A model generated the notes under the pieces. It was not told where the DNA came from. It was given only the letters and a program-made list of their open reading frames with translations, and did not search any database. A stretch of DNA of 49,924 nucleotides from an uncultured Pseudoflavonifractor sp. (GTDB taxonomy: Bacteria; Bacillota; Clostridia; Oscillospirales; Oscillospiraceae): assembly GCF_944387275.1 (NCBI RefSeq), contig NZ_CALXEG010000021.1, positions 1 to 49,924 of the forward strand, given 5' to 3'. The position numbers were made by a program, and so were the translations under genes. Below, piece by piece: positions 16,758-25,935 of the stretch (positions within the stretch are counted from its first letter, which is position 1; the number at the start of each line of letters is the position of its first letter).

Positions 16758-17783
16758 GTGATAACACAACGACTGACGGCCCAGGATACCCAGGCGGCCG
16801 CGGAGATCCTGAAGCGGGGGGGCCTGCTGGGCATTCCCACCGAGACGGTCTACGGCCTGGGGGCCAGCGGACTGGACCCGGAGGCGGTGGCCCACATCTT
16901 TGCGGCCAAGGGCCGTCCCCAGGACAACCCGCTGATCCTCCACGTCCCCTCGGCGGACTGGCTGGAGCGGTACTGTGAGGACATCCCCGCCGCGGCCTAC
17001 GCCCTGGCGGAGAAGTTCTGGCCGGGCCCCCTGACCATGATCCTCCGGCGCAAGCCCATTGTGCCCGACGCGGTGACCGCCGGGCTGGACACGGTGGGCA
17101 TGCGCTGCCCCAACCACCCGGTGACCCGGGCCATCATCGCGGCGGCCGGGGTGCCGGTGGCGGCCCCCTCGGGGAACACCTCCGGCCGGCCCAGCCCCAC
17201 CAGCGCGGCGGACATGCTGGAGGACATGGACGGGAAGATCGACGGCATTGTGGACGGCGGCCCCTGCACCGTGGGGGTGGAGTCCACCATCATCGACCTG
17301 ACTCTGACGCCTCCCCGGCTGCTGCGGCCCGGCGGCGTGACCCTGGAGCAGCTCCGGGACGCCCTGGGAGAGGTGGCCGTGGACCAGGCGGTCACCCGGC
17401 TCATGGGCAAGGACGAGCATCCCCGGGCCCCCGGCATGAAGTACCGCCACTACGCCCCCAAGGCGCCGGTGACGGTGGTGAAGGGCCCGGCGGACAGAAC
17501 CGCGGCCTACATCCGGGACCATCTGGGCCCCAAGAGCGGGGTCATCTGCTTTGACGAGTTTGCCGGGGACTTCCCCGGCCACCTGGTGGAGACCATGGGC
17601 CCCGCCGGCGACAAGGAGGAGCAGGCCCGCCGGGTCTTTGACGCCCTGCGGTACTTTGACAGCACCGACGCGGCGGAGATCTGGTCCCAGTGTCCGGACG
17701 ACGGGGGCATCGGCCTGGCCGTGTCCAACCGGCTGAACAAGGCGGCCGGGTTCCATATCGTGGATCTGAGCGAGACGACATAA
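16758..17783 (+). CDS. sua5: Threonylcarbamoyl-AMP synthase, Sua5 type
   Basis: A 341-residue two-domain enzyme making threonylcarbamoyl-AMP from threonine, bicarbonate and ATP, the donor for t6A. The YrdC domain (about 1-205) shows GLLGIPTETVYGLGASGLDP, AKGRPQDNPLILHV, PSGNTSGRPSPTSA and GVESTIIDL. A linker, PRAPGMKYRHYAPKAPV, leads to the Sua5-specific domain (about 240-341), which separates it from single-domain TsaC. The start is GTG, with GAGGCG upstream. TsaE and TsaB for the same pathway are encoded upstream in the window. coaE follows by about 20 bases. Confidence 0.95.
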   Translation: MITQRLTAQDTQAAAEILKRGGLLGIPTETVYGLGASGLDPEAVAHIFAAKGRPQDNPLILHVPSADWLERYCEDIPAAAYALAEKFWPGPLTMILRRKPIVPDAVTAGLDTVGMRCPNHPVTRAIIAAAGVPVAAPSGNTSGRPSPTSAADMLEDMDGKIDGIVDGGPCTVGVESTIIDLTLTPPRLLRPGGVTLEQLRDALGEVAVDQAVTRLMGKDEHPRAPGMKYRHYAPKAPVTVVKGPADRTAAYIRDHLGPKSGVICFDEFAGDFPGHLVETMGPAGDKEEQARRVFDALRYFDSTDAAEIWSQCPDDGGIGLAVSNRLNKAAGFHIVDLSETT

Positions 17784-17804
17784 CAGACCTGGGCGGTGAG
17801 GACC

Positions 17805-18422
17805 ATGAAAATCGTCGGCATTACCGGCCCCACGGGGGCGGGGAAGACCACCGCGCTCCGGGCGGTGACCGACCTGGGCGGCTGCGTCATCGACTGCGAC
17901 CAGGTGTACCACCAGCTGCTGGAAGAGAGCGCCGCCATGAGAAACGAGTTGACGAAACGCTTCGGAAGGGGTATCCTAGACAGTGAACAGCGGCTGGACC
18001 GGAAGAAGCTGGGGGCTCTGGTCTTTCAGGACAAGGCCCTGCTGGCCGACCTGAACGCCATCACCCACCGGTATGTGCGCCAGCGGGTGGAGGAGCTGCT
18101 CCGCACCGCCCGGGCGGAAGGGCGGCCTCTGGCCGCCGTGGACGCCATCGCCCTCATCGAGAGCGGTCTGGGCGATCTGTGCGACGCGGTTGTGGGTGTT
18201 CTGGCCCCGCCGGAGGTGCGGGTGAGGCGCATCATGGCCCGGGACGGCATTTCCGAGGCGTACGCCCGCATGCGGGTGAAGGCCCAGCAGAGCGACGCCT
18301 TTTTCCGGGCCAACTGCACCGCAGTGCTGGAGAACACCGGGGAAGAGGCGGAGTTTGCCCGGCAGGCAAAGGCCCTGTTTGAAAAAATACTGAATCTCGG
18401 AGCGGAGTCCCGCCCCGAGTAA
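17805..18422 (+). CDS. coaE: Dephospho-CoA kinase
   Basis: A 205-residue P-loop kinase that phosphorylates the ribose 3' hydroxyl of dephospho-CoA, the last step of CoA synthesis. Motifs: IVGITGPTGAGKTTALR at the N terminus, VIDCDQVYHQLL, and the lid region around RVRRIMARDGISEAYARMR. I prefer the ATG at 17805; an in-frame GTG nine bases upstream (17796) is possible and would add three residues, as no single ribosome binding site decides. It is tightly packed between sua5 and the M18 peptidase. With panT, coaX and coaBC about 13 kb away, most of the CoA pathway is in this window. Confidence 0.92.
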   Translation: MKIVGITGPTGAGKTTALRAVTDLGGCVIDCDQVYHQLLEESAAMRNELTKRFGRGILDSEQRLDRKKLGALVFQDKALLADLNAITHRYVRQRVEELLRTARAEGRPLAAVDAIALIESGLGDLCDAVVGVLAPPEVRVRRIMARDGISEAYARMRVKAQQSDAFFRANCTAVLENTGEEAEFARQAKALFEKILNLGAESRPE

Positions 18423-18434
18423 GGAGGAAATAAG

Positions 18435-19847
18435 ATGGAAGAGAAACAGAAGACCGCGGGTGAGCTGCGGCGTGAGGCCCTGCTCTACCAGCCCAAGAAC
18501 GGCTACGACCGCCTGACGGCGGAGGACGAGGCCGCCATGAAGTCTTACTGTGAGGACTATAAGAAGTACCTGGACGCGGGCAAGACCGAGCGGGAGTGCG
18601 TGGACGAGACCGTCCGCCAGGCCGAGGAGCGGGGCTTCAAGCCCTTTGTCCGCGGCATGGCCGTCAAGCCCGGCGACAAGCTCTACCGGGTCAACCGGGG
18701 CAAGGCCATCATGCTGGCCGTGGTGGGCACCGCCTCCCTCAGCGAGGGCGTCAACATCGGCGCGGCCCACATCGACTCCCCCCGCCTGGACATCAAGCAG
18801 AACCCCCTCTATGAGGACACCGAGATGTGCTTCCTCAAGACCCACTACTACGGCGGCATCCGCAAGTACCAGTGGGTGACCATCCCCCTGGAGCTCCACG
18901 GCGTCATCGCCATGAAGGACGGCAGCGTCATCAAGGTGGCCGTGGGCAACGGCGCGGGGGACCCCCTGTTCACCGTGGACGACCTGCTGCCCCACCTGGC
19001 GGCGGACCAGAGCAAGAAGACCCTGGCCGAGGCCATTCCCGGCGAGAGCCTGAACGTGCTGGTGGGCAGCCGTCCCTTCAAGGACGACGAGGGCTCCGAG
19101 CGGGTGAAGCTGGCCATCCTGGACCTGCTCAACCAGAAGTACGGCATCGTGGAGGAGGACTTCATCTCCGCTGAGCTGACCGCCGTGCCCGCCTTCCGTG
19201 CCAGCGATATCGGCTTTGACCGCTCCCTCATCGGCTCCTACGGCCACGACGACCGTGTCTGCGGCTACGCGGCTCTGGCCGCCCTCTTCTCCCTGGACGG
19301 CGCGCCCGCCCGCACCGCCGTGTGCATGCTGGCCGACAAGGAGGAGATCGGCTCCGAGGGCGTGTCCGGCATGAAGTCCGCCGCCTTCGACACCTTTATG
19401 AGCGACCTGTGCGACGCCCAGGGCGTGGCCCTGAAGGCCTGCTACGAGCGGTCCTTCTGCCTGTCCGCCGACGTGTGCGCCGCCTACGACCCCAACTTTG
19501 CCGAGGTCTTTGAGAAGCGCAACAGCGCCTATATCAACCGGGGCATGGGCCTGTGCAAGTACACCGGCGCCCGGGGCAAGTCGGGCGCGTCCGACGCCTC
19601 CGCCGAGCTGGTGGCCTATACCCGCCGCATTCTGGACGAGGCCGGCGTGGTGTGGCAGATGGCCGAGCTGGGCAAGGTGGACCAGGGCGGCGGCGGCACC
19701 GTGGCCGTGTACATGGCCGAGCGGGACATCGACACCCTGGATGCCGGCGTGCCCGTGCTCTCCATGCACGCCCCCTATGAGACCGTGAGCAAGCTGGACT
19801 GCTACATGACCTACAAGGGCATGAAGGCTGTCTTTGAGGCGCGGTAA
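18435..19847 (+). CDS. M18 family zinc aminopeptidase
   Basis: A 470-residue metallo-aminopeptidase of the M18 family (yeast Ape1, aspartyl aminopeptidase, clostridial M18). Likely metal ligands lie in AAHIDSPRLDIKQ, in DKEEIGSEGVSG and in the C-terminal SMHAPYETVSKLD, with HYYGGIRKYQWV typical of the clostridial group. These enzymes release N-terminal residues from cytoplasmic peptides and form large oligomers. No signal peptide. GGAGGAA lies before the ATG. It is the last gene of the plus-strand run that starts at the ABC-F gene and is followed by a strong terminator. Confidence 0.92.
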   Translation: MEEKQKTAGELRREALLYQPKNGYDRLTAEDEAAMKSYCEDYKKYLDAGKTERECVDETVRQAEERGFKPFVRGMAVKPGDKLYRVNRGKAIMLAVVGTASLSEGVNIGAAHIDSPRLDIKQNPLYEDTEMCFLKTHYYGGIRKYQWVTIPLELHGVIAMKDGSVIKVAVGNGAGDPLFTVDDLLPHLAADQSKKTLAEAIPGESLNVLVGSRPFKDDEGSERVKLAILDLLNQKYGIVEEDFISAELTAVPAFRASDIGFDRSLIGSYGHDDRVCGYAALAALFSLDGAPARTAVCMLADKEEIGSEGVSGMKSAAFDTFMSDLCDAQGVALKACYERSFCLSADVCAAYDPNFAEVFEKRNSAYINRGMGLCKYTGARGKSGASDASAELVAYTRRILDEAGVVWQMAELGKVDQGGGGTVAVYMAERDIDTLDAGVPVLSMHAPYETVSKLDCYMTYKGMKAVFEAR

Positions 19848-19857
19848 CTGAACAGGA

Positions 19858-19893
19858 AAAAATGGGCTCCGTACTTGTGCGGAGCCCATTTTT
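19858..19893 (+). terminator. Rho-independent terminator of the prfA-coaE-M18 run
   Basis: A 14-bp stem with A/T-rich base (19858-19871 with 19880-19893), loop TACTTGTG, the right arm ending in TTTTT. Confidence 0.9.
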
Positions 19894-20053
19894 GCATGCA
19901 CCCGGCAGGGAGCGGCCGAAAGATTCAGAAAATGGATTTCTCGAAATGTGAGGAATTATGGCGAAAAATGACAGTTAATGTTTGTTTTAGACGGAAAAGG
20001 GCGGTTTAAGTCACAGCGGAAGAAAAAAAGAGAGCGAAAATCAGCTGTTTAAA

Positions 20054-20082
20054 TTGCAAGAAGCCGATAGTTTTGCTATAAT
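20054..20082 (+). promoter_or_regulatory. Promoter of the diguanylate cyclase gene
   Basis: TTGCAA (20054-20059), a 17-base spacer and a perfect TATAAT (20077-20082), 36 bases before the start. The preceding 160 bases (19894-20053) are AT-rich with no further feature that I can support. Confidence 0.75.
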
Positions 20083-20118
20083 CTTGTTAATCGTTTTAGC
20101 GGAAGTGCAGGTGAGGGC

Positions 20119-21576
20119 ATGGGTTGGCACCGAAGCAAGAACAGCCTAAGATATGCGATTGCGTTAGCCGTGTTCCTGTGCTACCTGGCAACGGCATTTA
20201 TGGTGTTCTTCGCCCGAGTGGACAGTGCGGTCAATCAAAATACAGTGGAGCTGCTCCAGTCCAATGTGCAGCAGCAGAGCTATCATTTTGAAGCGGTCAT
20301 TGAGCTCCAGTTCAATACGCTGGAGGTGGCATCCAGCTATATCGGCATGCAGCCCCAGAAGCTGACCGTGGAGCAGATGGAGGACATCCTTCAGTCCCTG
20401 TCCTCCACGGACACCTTTGGGCGGACCATGCTGATCCTGCCGGACGGGACGGGATACAGCAGCGATGGGATCGTCACTCAGGTGGGGGACCGGGCGTATT
20501 TTCAGACCGCCATGAGCGGCCAGCGGGCCATGAGCAACCCGCTTTCCAGCTCGGTGGACGGGGACAACAAAGTGGTGCTGGCAGTGCCCGTGGAGCGGGA
20601 CGGCCAGGTCACAGCCGTACTGGGCGGCTCCTACGACGTGGGCGCCCTGAGCAGCCTGCTGTTCGCGGATATCTACGAGGGGAAGGGCTACTCCTTTATC
20701 GTGACGGCGGACGGCTCTATTGTGAGCACAGGCACTGCCGAGGCCGACTGGTCGGAGCGGTATTTCTTCGACGCATATGGCAAGGTGAACTTCTCCAAGG
20801 GCTCCCTGGACCAGATGCGTACGGACTTTCAGAACAGGAGCAGCGGCAGCATCATCGTGGACAACCAGGGCGTGGGCAGCTATCTGGCCTACGAGCCTCT
20901 GGACTGCAACGACTGGGTGCTCTGCTATGTGGTCAGCGAGGAGGACGCCAAGGCCGGCTATGAATTCATCGCCCACTATGATCTGCTGCTGGGCGCGGCG
21001 TTCCTGCTGGGCGTGGGCGCGCTGCTGGTGTCCATCCAGCACATCAACGCCAGAGACCGGCGCAGGCTGATGCGGAAGGCGGAGGAGGATTCGCTGACCG
21101 GCCTGCTCAACAAGGAGAGCACCGCCCGGAGCATTACAGATTGGCTTAACGAGGAGCGGTGCAAGGGCTACCAGGTGCTGCTGATGGTGGACCTGGACCA
21201 CTTCAAGGAGATCAACGACACCTACGGACATGCCACCGGAGATCTGGTGCTGAAGAAGACGGCGCAGGTCCTGCGGGGCGTGTTCCGTGAGACGGATATC
21301 GTGGGCCGTGTGGGCGGAGACGAGTTTATGGTGTTTCTGAAGAACGTGGGCAATCCGGAAGTGGTGCAGCGGCTGATGTCCACGGTGAACAGCCGGATCC
21401 GGGGCATCAGTGTGGACGAGATCCCCCAGGAGACCCTGTCGTGCTGCATCGGCGCGGCATTTTATCCCCGCCACGGCAAGGACTTCACGCTGCTGTATGA
21501 AAACGCGGACCGGGCCCTGTACGAGGCCAAGCGGGCCGGGGGAAACGGGCACGCGGTCTTCCAGGCGGAGGGCTGA
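20119..21576 (+). CDS. Membrane diguanylate cyclase with extracellular Cache-type sensor
   Basis: A 485-residue signalling protein that should make cyclic di-GMP from GTP. An N-terminal membrane helix (about 14-34) is followed by an extracellular sensor of dCache type (about 40-285, with PDGTGYSSDGIVTQVGDRAYFQ and VPVERDGQVTAVLGGSYD), a second helix (about 289-307) and a cytoplasmic GGDEF domain. The active site VGGDEF is intact near 398, and VDLDHFKEINDTYGH carries the metal-binding aspartate near 357. RETD stands five residues before GGDEF, matching the RxxD inhibitory site, so product feedback is expected. No EAL domain. Sensor ligand unknown; Cache domains often bind small metabolites. 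Confidence 0.92.
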   Translation: MGWHRSKNSLRYAIALAVFLCYLATAFMVFFARVDSAVNQNTVELLQSNVQQQSYHFEAVIELQFNTLEVASSYIGMQPQKLTVEQMEDILQSLSSTDTFGRTMLILPDGTGYSSDGIVTQVGDRAYFQTAMSGQRAMSNPLSSSVDGDNKVVLAVPVERDGQVTAVLGGSYDVGALSSLLFADIYEGKGYSFIVTADGSIVSTGTAEADWSERYFFDAYGKVNFSKGSLDQMRTDFQNRSSGSIIVDNQGVGSYLAYEPLDCNDWVLCYVVSEEDAKAGYEFIAHYDLLLGAAFLLGVGALLVSIQHINARDRRRLMRKAEEDSLTGLLNKESTARSITDWLNEERCKGYQVLLMVDLDHFKEINDTYGHATGDLVLKKTAQVLRGVFRETDIVGRVGGDEFMVFLKNVGNPEVVQRLMSTVNSRIRGISVDEIPQETLSCCIGAAFYPRHGKDFTLLYENADRALYEAKRAGGNGHAVFQAEG

Positions 21577-21607
21577 AGGCGCTGCGCCCCGGAAAACAGA
21601 AGATGAG

Positions 21608-21643
21608 AAAAGGACTTGGCAGGGTATCCCGCCAAGTCCTTTT
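21608..21643 (+). terminator. Rho-independent terminator of the diguanylate cyclase gene
   Basis: A 13-bp stem (21608-21620 with 21631-21643) around AGGGTATCCC, whose GGG/CCC can extend the stem; the right arm runs into a T-tract to 21645. Confidence 0.9.
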
Positions 21644-21704
21644 TTACGGATGAAACTCCCTGTGTCCGCAAATACTAGGGGCAGTACACAGGGAGGTGCT
21701 GTAT

Positions 21705-22442
21705 ATGACAGAAGAGACCAGGGAGACCGGAGCAGCGGAGCGCGGGGAGGAGGACAGCGGGCTCAGCGACCGCCAGCAGCAGATCGTGGATATGGGCTCG
21801 GCCACCATCAAGACGGAGCGCGGCACCGTCCACACCCTCACCATTGTGGGGCAGATCGAGGGCCATCAACTGCTGCCCTCCAACGCCAAGACCACCAAAT
21901 ATGAGCATGTGATGCCTCTGCTGGCGGCCATTGAGGAGAGCAGCGAGGTGGACGGCGTGCTCATCCTGCTGAATACAGTGGGGGGCGATATTGAGGCGGG
22001 GCTGGGCATCGCCGAGCTGATTGCCAGCATGCGCAAGCCCACCGTGTCTCTGGTGCTGGGAGGCGGACACTCCATCGGCGTGCCGCTGGCGGTGTCCGCC
22101 AAGGTGTCCTTTATCGCGCCTTCCGCCGCCATGACCATCCACCCGGTGCGTCTCAACGGCCTGGTCATCGGCGTGCCCCAGACCTTCTACTACTTTGAGC
22201 GCATCCAGGACCGGATCATCCAGTTTGTCACCCAGAACAGCCATGTGGACCGGGAGACCTTTACCAGGATGATGCTCCAGACCGGGGAGCTGGCGGCGGA
22301 TGTGGGCAGCGTGATCTACGGGGAGGAGGCGGTGAAGATCGGCCTCATCGACCGGATCGGCGGCCTCTCCGACGCGCTGGACTGCCTCCACGGCATGATG
22401 GAGGAGGAGCGGCAGCGGCGGATGGCGGCGCTCAAGCGCTAA
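21705..22442 (+). CDS. tepA: ClpP-like serine protease, TepA/YmfB family
   Basis: A 245-residue ClpP-fold protein without an ATPase partner domain. An acidic variable N terminus (about 1-35) precedes the crotonase/ClpP core: LILLNTVGGDIEAGLGIAE, LVLGGGHSIGVPLAVSAK with the likely nucleophile serine, and AAMTIHPVRLNG with the likely histidine. B. subtilis TepA was linked to protein translocation and has been viewed as a signal-peptide-peptidase-like enzyme; its physiological role is not settled. I use the ATG at 21705, six bases after GGAGGTG; an upstream GTG overlaps that site. It stands alone between two terminators. Confidence 0.87.
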   Translation: MTEETRETGAAERGEEDSGLSDRQQQIVDMGSATIKTERGTVHTLTIVGQIEGHQLLPSNAKTTKYEHVMPLLAAIEESSEVDGVLILLNTVGGDIEAGLGIAELIASMRKPTVSLVLGGGHSIGVPLAVSAKVSFIAPSAAMTIHPVRLNGLVIGVPQTFYYFERIQDRIIQFVTQNSHVDRETFTRMMLQTGELAADVGSVIYGEEAVKIGLIDRIGGLSDALDCLHGMMEEERQRRMAALKR

Positions 22443-22448
22443 GAAGCA

Positions 22449-22480
22449 GCGCCCCCGGAGGCATCAGCCTCCGGGGGCGC
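22449..22480. terminator. Terminator between tepA and phosphoketolase
   Basis: A perfect 14-bp GC-only stem (22449-22462 with 22467-22480) with loop ATCA and only GTTTGC after it. It lies between convergent genes, so it may act on both. Confidence 0.75.
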
Positions 22481-22496
22481 GTTTGCAGGCAGAGGA

Positions 22497-24932
22497 TCAT
22501 TCCATCCCCTTGCCGTTGTTCCATTTCCAGTCTCTGATCTCGGGCATGTCCTCGCCGTAGGTGGTGATGTACTGGCGGTGCTCCACCAGCTTGTCCCGCA
22601 TGAGCTGGATGAGGAAGGCACCCCGGTTGCCCAGCTGGGGCAGACGCTTGACCGTGTCCATCACAAGGTGGTAGCGGTCGATGTCGTTTTGTACCCGCAT
22701 GTCAAAGGGGGTGGTGATGGTGCCCTCCTCCTTGTAGCCCCGGACGTGGAGCTTCTTGTTGTGGCGGCGGTAGGTCAGTTCGTGGACCAGGGTGGGGTAG
22801 CCGTGGAAGGCAAAGATGACGGGCTTGTCGGTGGTGAAGTAGGCATCGTAGTCCTCGTCGGTGAGGCCGTGGGGGTGTTCCGTGTGGGGCTGGAGCTTCA
22901 TCAGGTCCACCACGTTGATGACCCGGATGTGGAGCTCGGGCAGGTACTTGCGCAGGATGGTCACTGCCGCCAGGGTCTCCAGGGTGGGGGTGTCGCCGCA
23001 GCAGGCCATGACCACGTCGGGCTCAGCGCCCTGGTCGTTGGAGGCCCACTGCCAGATGCCGATGCCCTGGGTGCAGTGCTTCACGGCCTGGTCCATGGTG
23101 AGCCACTGGGGCCGGGGGTGCTTGGAGGCGATGATCACGTTGACGTAGTTCCGGCTCTTGATGCAGTGGTCGAAGGTGGACAGCAGGCAGTTGGTGTCCG
23201 GGGGCAGGTAGAGGCGCACCACGTCCGCCTTCTTGTTGGCCACATGGTCCAGGAAGCCGGGGTCCTGATGGGTGAATCCGTTGTGGTCCTGCTGCCACAC
23301 GTTGGAGGCCAGCACGTAGTTCAGGGAGGCGATATCCTGCCGCCAGGGCAGCTGGGAGGCCACCTTGAGCCACTTGGCGTGCTGGGAGACCATGGAGTCC
23401 ACGATGCGGATAAAGGCCTCGTAGCTGACAAAGGCGCCGTGCCGCCCGGTCAGGAGGTAGCCCTCCAGCCAGCCCTGGCACATATGCTCGGAGAGCATGG
23501 CGTCCATGACCCGTCCTTCCGTGTCCAGGTTCAGGTCGTTTTCCATAAAGTCGGTGTTCCAGCGCCGTCCGGTCACCTCAAAGACCGGCTCCAGGCCGTT
23601 GGACTTGGCCTCGTCGGGGGCAAAGATGCGGAAGTTCTTGGCCTCCATGTTGAGGCGCACCACGTCCCGCATGTACTTGCCCAGCTGGTGCATGTCCTCG
23701 CCCAGGTGGTCGCCGGGGGAGGGGACATCCACCGCGTAGCTGCGGAAGTCGGGGCGGCGGAGGTCCCGGAGGACCTGGCCGCCGTTGGCGTGGGGGTTGG
23801 AGCCCATGCGCCGGTTGCCCACGGGGGCCAGCTCCCGCAGCTCGGGGACGAGCCGGCCGTTTTCGTCAAAGAGCTCCTCCGGGTGGTAGCTGCGCATCCA
23901 GGACTCCAGCAGGGCGATATGCTCCGGGTGTGCGGCGTCGGCGGGGAAGGGGATGCGGTGGGCCAGGCAGGTGCCCTCCACCGGGAAGCCGTCCAGGGAC
24001 ACGGGGCAGGTCCAGCCCTTGGGGGAGCGGAACACGATCATGGGCCACCGGGGCCGGGTGGGGTCGTTCTGGGTGCGGGCGTGCTCCTGGATGCGGCTGA
24101 TCTCACGCACCGCCCAGTCCAGGGCGGCGGCCATGGTCTGGTGCATCTGGGGCGCGTCGTCCCCCTCCACGAACCGGGGCTCCCAGCCGCAGCCCTTGAA
24201 GTACATCTCCAGCTCCTCGTGGGTGATCCGGCCGAAGATGGAGGGCCCGGCGCTCTTGAAGCCGTTGAGGTGGAAGATGGGCAGCACGGCGCCGTCGGTG
24301 ATGGGGTTGATGAGCTTGTTGCTCTGCCAGGCGGCGGCCAGGGGGCCGGTCTCGGCCTCGCCGTCCCCCACCACGCAGGCGGCGATCAGGTCGGGGTTGT
24401 CCATCACCGCGCCGAAGGCGTGGGACAGGGAGTAGCCCAGCTCGCCGCCCTCGTTGATGGAGCCGGGGGCCTCGGGGCCCACATGGCTGGGAATGCCGCC
24501 GGGGAAGGCAAACTGGCGGAAAAGCCGTTTCATGCCCTCCTCGTCCTGGCCCACGTTGGGATACACCTCGCTGTATGTCCCCTCCAGGTAGGTCTGGGCC
24601 ACCACGGCCTCGCCGCCGTGGCCGGGACCGGCCAGATAGATCATGTTCAGGTCGTTGCGGGTGATGACCCGGTTGAGGTGGGTGTAGATAAAGTTCTGCC
24701 CCGGCGCGGTGCCCCAGTGGCCCACAGTGTGCCGCTTGAGGTGCTCCGGCTTCAGGGGCTGGCGGAGCAGGGGATTGTCCAGCAGATAGAGCTGGCCCAC
24801 GGACAGATAGTTGGCCGCGCGCCAGTAGGCGTCCATCTTGCGCAGCTGCTCCTGATCAAGGGGCCCCCGCTTTGACATACGGGCGGCGGATTTAAGTACG
24901 GGCTTAGATTCGGGCTTTGCGGTCTTAGCCAT
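22497..24932 (-). CDS. xfp: Xylulose-5-phosphate/fructose-6-phosphate phosphoketolase
   Basis: An 811-residue thiamine-diphosphate enzyme splitting xylulose 5-phosphate (and often fructose 6-phosphate) with phosphate to acetyl phosphate plus an aldose phosphate. Diagnostic stretches: [20 protein letters not shown], the ThDP/Mg loop [28 protein letters not shown], and [13 protein letters not shown] at the C terminus. Full length for the family. The N terminus has a Lys-rich extension before the conserved region. AGGAGG lies eight bases before the ATG. It is monocistronic with a strong promoter. No acetate kinase or transaldolase gene is adjacent, so the pathway (phosphoketolase shunt to acetyl-CoA or acetate) is inferred from the enzyme alone. 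XFP versus XPK substrate range cannot be decided here. Confidence 0.95.
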   Translation of the reverse strand: MAKTAKPESKPVLKSAARMSKRGPLDQEQLRKMDAYWRAANYLSVGQLYLLDNPLLRQPLKPEHLKRHTVGHWGTAPGQNFIYTHLNRVITRNDLNMIYLAGPGHGGEAVVAQTYLEGTYSEVYPNVGQDEEGMKRLFRQFAFPGGIPSHVGPEAPGSINEGGELGYSLSHAFGAVMDNPDLIAACVVGDGEAETGPLAAAWQSNKLINPITDGAVLPIFHLNGFKSAGPSIFGRITHEELEMYFKGCGWEPRFVEGDDAPQMHQTMAAALDWAVREISRIQEHARTQNDPTRPRWPMIVFRSPKGWTCPVSLDGFPVEGTCLAHRIPFPADAAHPEHIALLESWMRSYHPEELFDENGRLVPELRELAPVGNRRMGSNPHANGGQVLRDLRRPDFRSYAVDVPSPGDHLGEDMHQLGKYMRDVVRLNMEAKNFRIFAPDEAKSNGLEPVFEVTGRRWNTDFMENDLNLDTEGRVMDAMLSEHMCQGWLEGYLLTGRHGAFVSYEAFIRIVDSMVSQHAKWLKVASQLPWRQDIASLNYVLASNVWQQDHNGFTHQDPGFLDHVANKKADVVRLYLPPDTNCLLSTFDHCIKSRNYVNVIIASKHPRPQWLTMDQAVKHCTQGIGIWQWASNDQGAEPDVVMACCGDTPTLETLAAVTILRKYLPELHIRVINVVDLMKLQPHTEHPHGLTDEDYDAYFTTDKPVIFAFHGYPTLVHELTYRRHNKKLHVRGYKEEGTITTPFDMRVQNDIDRYHLVMDTVKRLPQLGNRGAFLIQLMRDKLVEHRQYITTYGEDMPEIRDWKWNNGKGME

Positions 24933-24967
24933 CGGAAGAGCCTCCTCGAACGCTTGAAATCACTATT

Positions 24968-24996
24968 ATTATGCTAAATTGTGGGGCAGAAGTCAA
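24968..24996 (-). promoter_or_regulatory. Promoter of xfp
   Basis: On the minus strand TTGACT (24991-24996), a 17-base spacer and CATAAT (24968-24973), 36 bases before the start codon. Confidence 0.75.
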
Positions 24997-25018
24997 TAGT
25001 TACGTCGGCATAAAACAG

Positions 25019-25053
25019 AAAAAAGAGACTGCAACAGGCGCAGTCTCTTTTTT
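25019..25053 (-). terminator. Rho-independent terminator of the MATE-lipoprotein operon
   Basis: A 14-bp stem (25019-25032 with 25040-25053), loop of seven bases; on the minus strand it ends in TTTTTT. It lies seven bases after the lipoprotein stop codon. Confidence 0.9.
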
Positions 25054-25059
25054 CACGGC

Positions 25060-25923
25060 TCAGACGCCGCCGTTGGCGTTCAGGCGGAAGTCGGTCAGGG
25101 TGAGGGCGTCTCCGTCGTAGGACACCTGGGCGGTGAGGGTGCCGATGTCCGCGGGGGACGCATCCCCGGCGGTGATCTGGAGGCCGAACACGGCGGTATA
25201 GGCGCCGTCCTCGTACCGGAAAAACACCAGGCCGCCCACGGGGGCCAGGCCGTCGGGCTCGTTGGGGCCGTCATACCAGACGCTGATCTTCTCGCTGCCG
25301 GCGGTGATGGTGACGGTGTTTTCATCGTGGTCGTAGGAGAAGGAGAGCAGGCCGTCCAGCAGGGGGCCGTAGTAGCCGGGCAGCAGGCCGCAGTCCGCCC
25401 AGCCGCCGTCGGAAAGGGGCCGGTAGACGTGGAGCTCGAACACGCTGGACCCGGCGGAGTTGGACACCAGGTAGACCACGGCCAGCTCCCCGCTGCCGTC
25501 GCCGTCCAGGTCGTCCCACCGCAGCTGGGGGAGCATGGGGTGCTGGGCGGAGAGGCAGACCTGGTCAAAGGGGGTGAGGGTGTCGCCCCGGGCCAGGAGA
25601 ACGCCGCAGGGCGCGCCGTCGGAGTCGCCGCCGTAGCCGTAGAGGACGATGTCCTGGTCGGGCAGCTCGGCAAGCCGGTAGAGGCTGCCGCTGCCCGCCT
25701 GGACGTCCTCCGCGGCGGACAGGGTGTCCGGCAGGTCCTCTGTGGAGATATTCTCCCACCAGGCGGGGGCCTCCGGAGCGTCCGAGGAACTGGGAGGCGC
25801 ATCGGAGGGCCGGGCAGAGGAGACGGGGGCGGATTGGGACGGGGAAGGGGAGACGGCCGTCTCGCCGGTGCAGGCGGAGAGGAGCAGCGCAGCGGCCAGA
25901 AGCGCGGGAAGCAGGGACTTCAT
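25060..25923 (-). CDS. Putative lipoprotein of unknown function
   Basis: A 287-residue exported lipoprotein: short basic start, hydrophobic core and the lipobox LLSAC, so cysteine 18 would be lipidated. A Ser/Pro-rich linker (about 20-55) leads to a globular domain holding RWDDLDGDGSGELAVVY, which looks like a calcium-binding DxDxDG loop inside a beta-propeller (FG-GAP/VCBS-like) blade. I recognise no named family. GAGGAGG stands seven bases before the ATG. It follows the MATE gene by 12 bases on the same strand and shares its transcript, so an accessory or sensing role beside the transporter is possible but unproven. Confidence 0.75.
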   Translation of the reverse strand: MKSLLPALLAAALLLSACTGETAVSPSPSQSAPVSSARPSDAPPSSSDAPEAPAWWENISTEDLPDTLSAAEDVQAGSGSLYRLAELPDQDIVLYGYGGDSDGAPCGVLLARGDTLTPFDQVCLSAQHPMLPQLRWDDLDGDGSGELAVVYLVSNSAGSSVFELHVYRPLSDGGWADCGLLPGYYGPLLDGLLSFSYDHDENTVTITAGSEKISVWYDGPNEPDGLAPVGGLVFFRYEDGAYTAVFGLQITAGDASPADIGTLTAQVSYDGDALTLTDFRLNANGGV

Positions 25924-25935
25924 AGAATGACCTCC

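Noticed and set aside
22578..24875. Plus-strand open frame of 765 codons opposite phosphoketolase
   Set aside because: It is antisense to a full-length conserved enzyme and shows low-complexity GC-rich composition with no motif.
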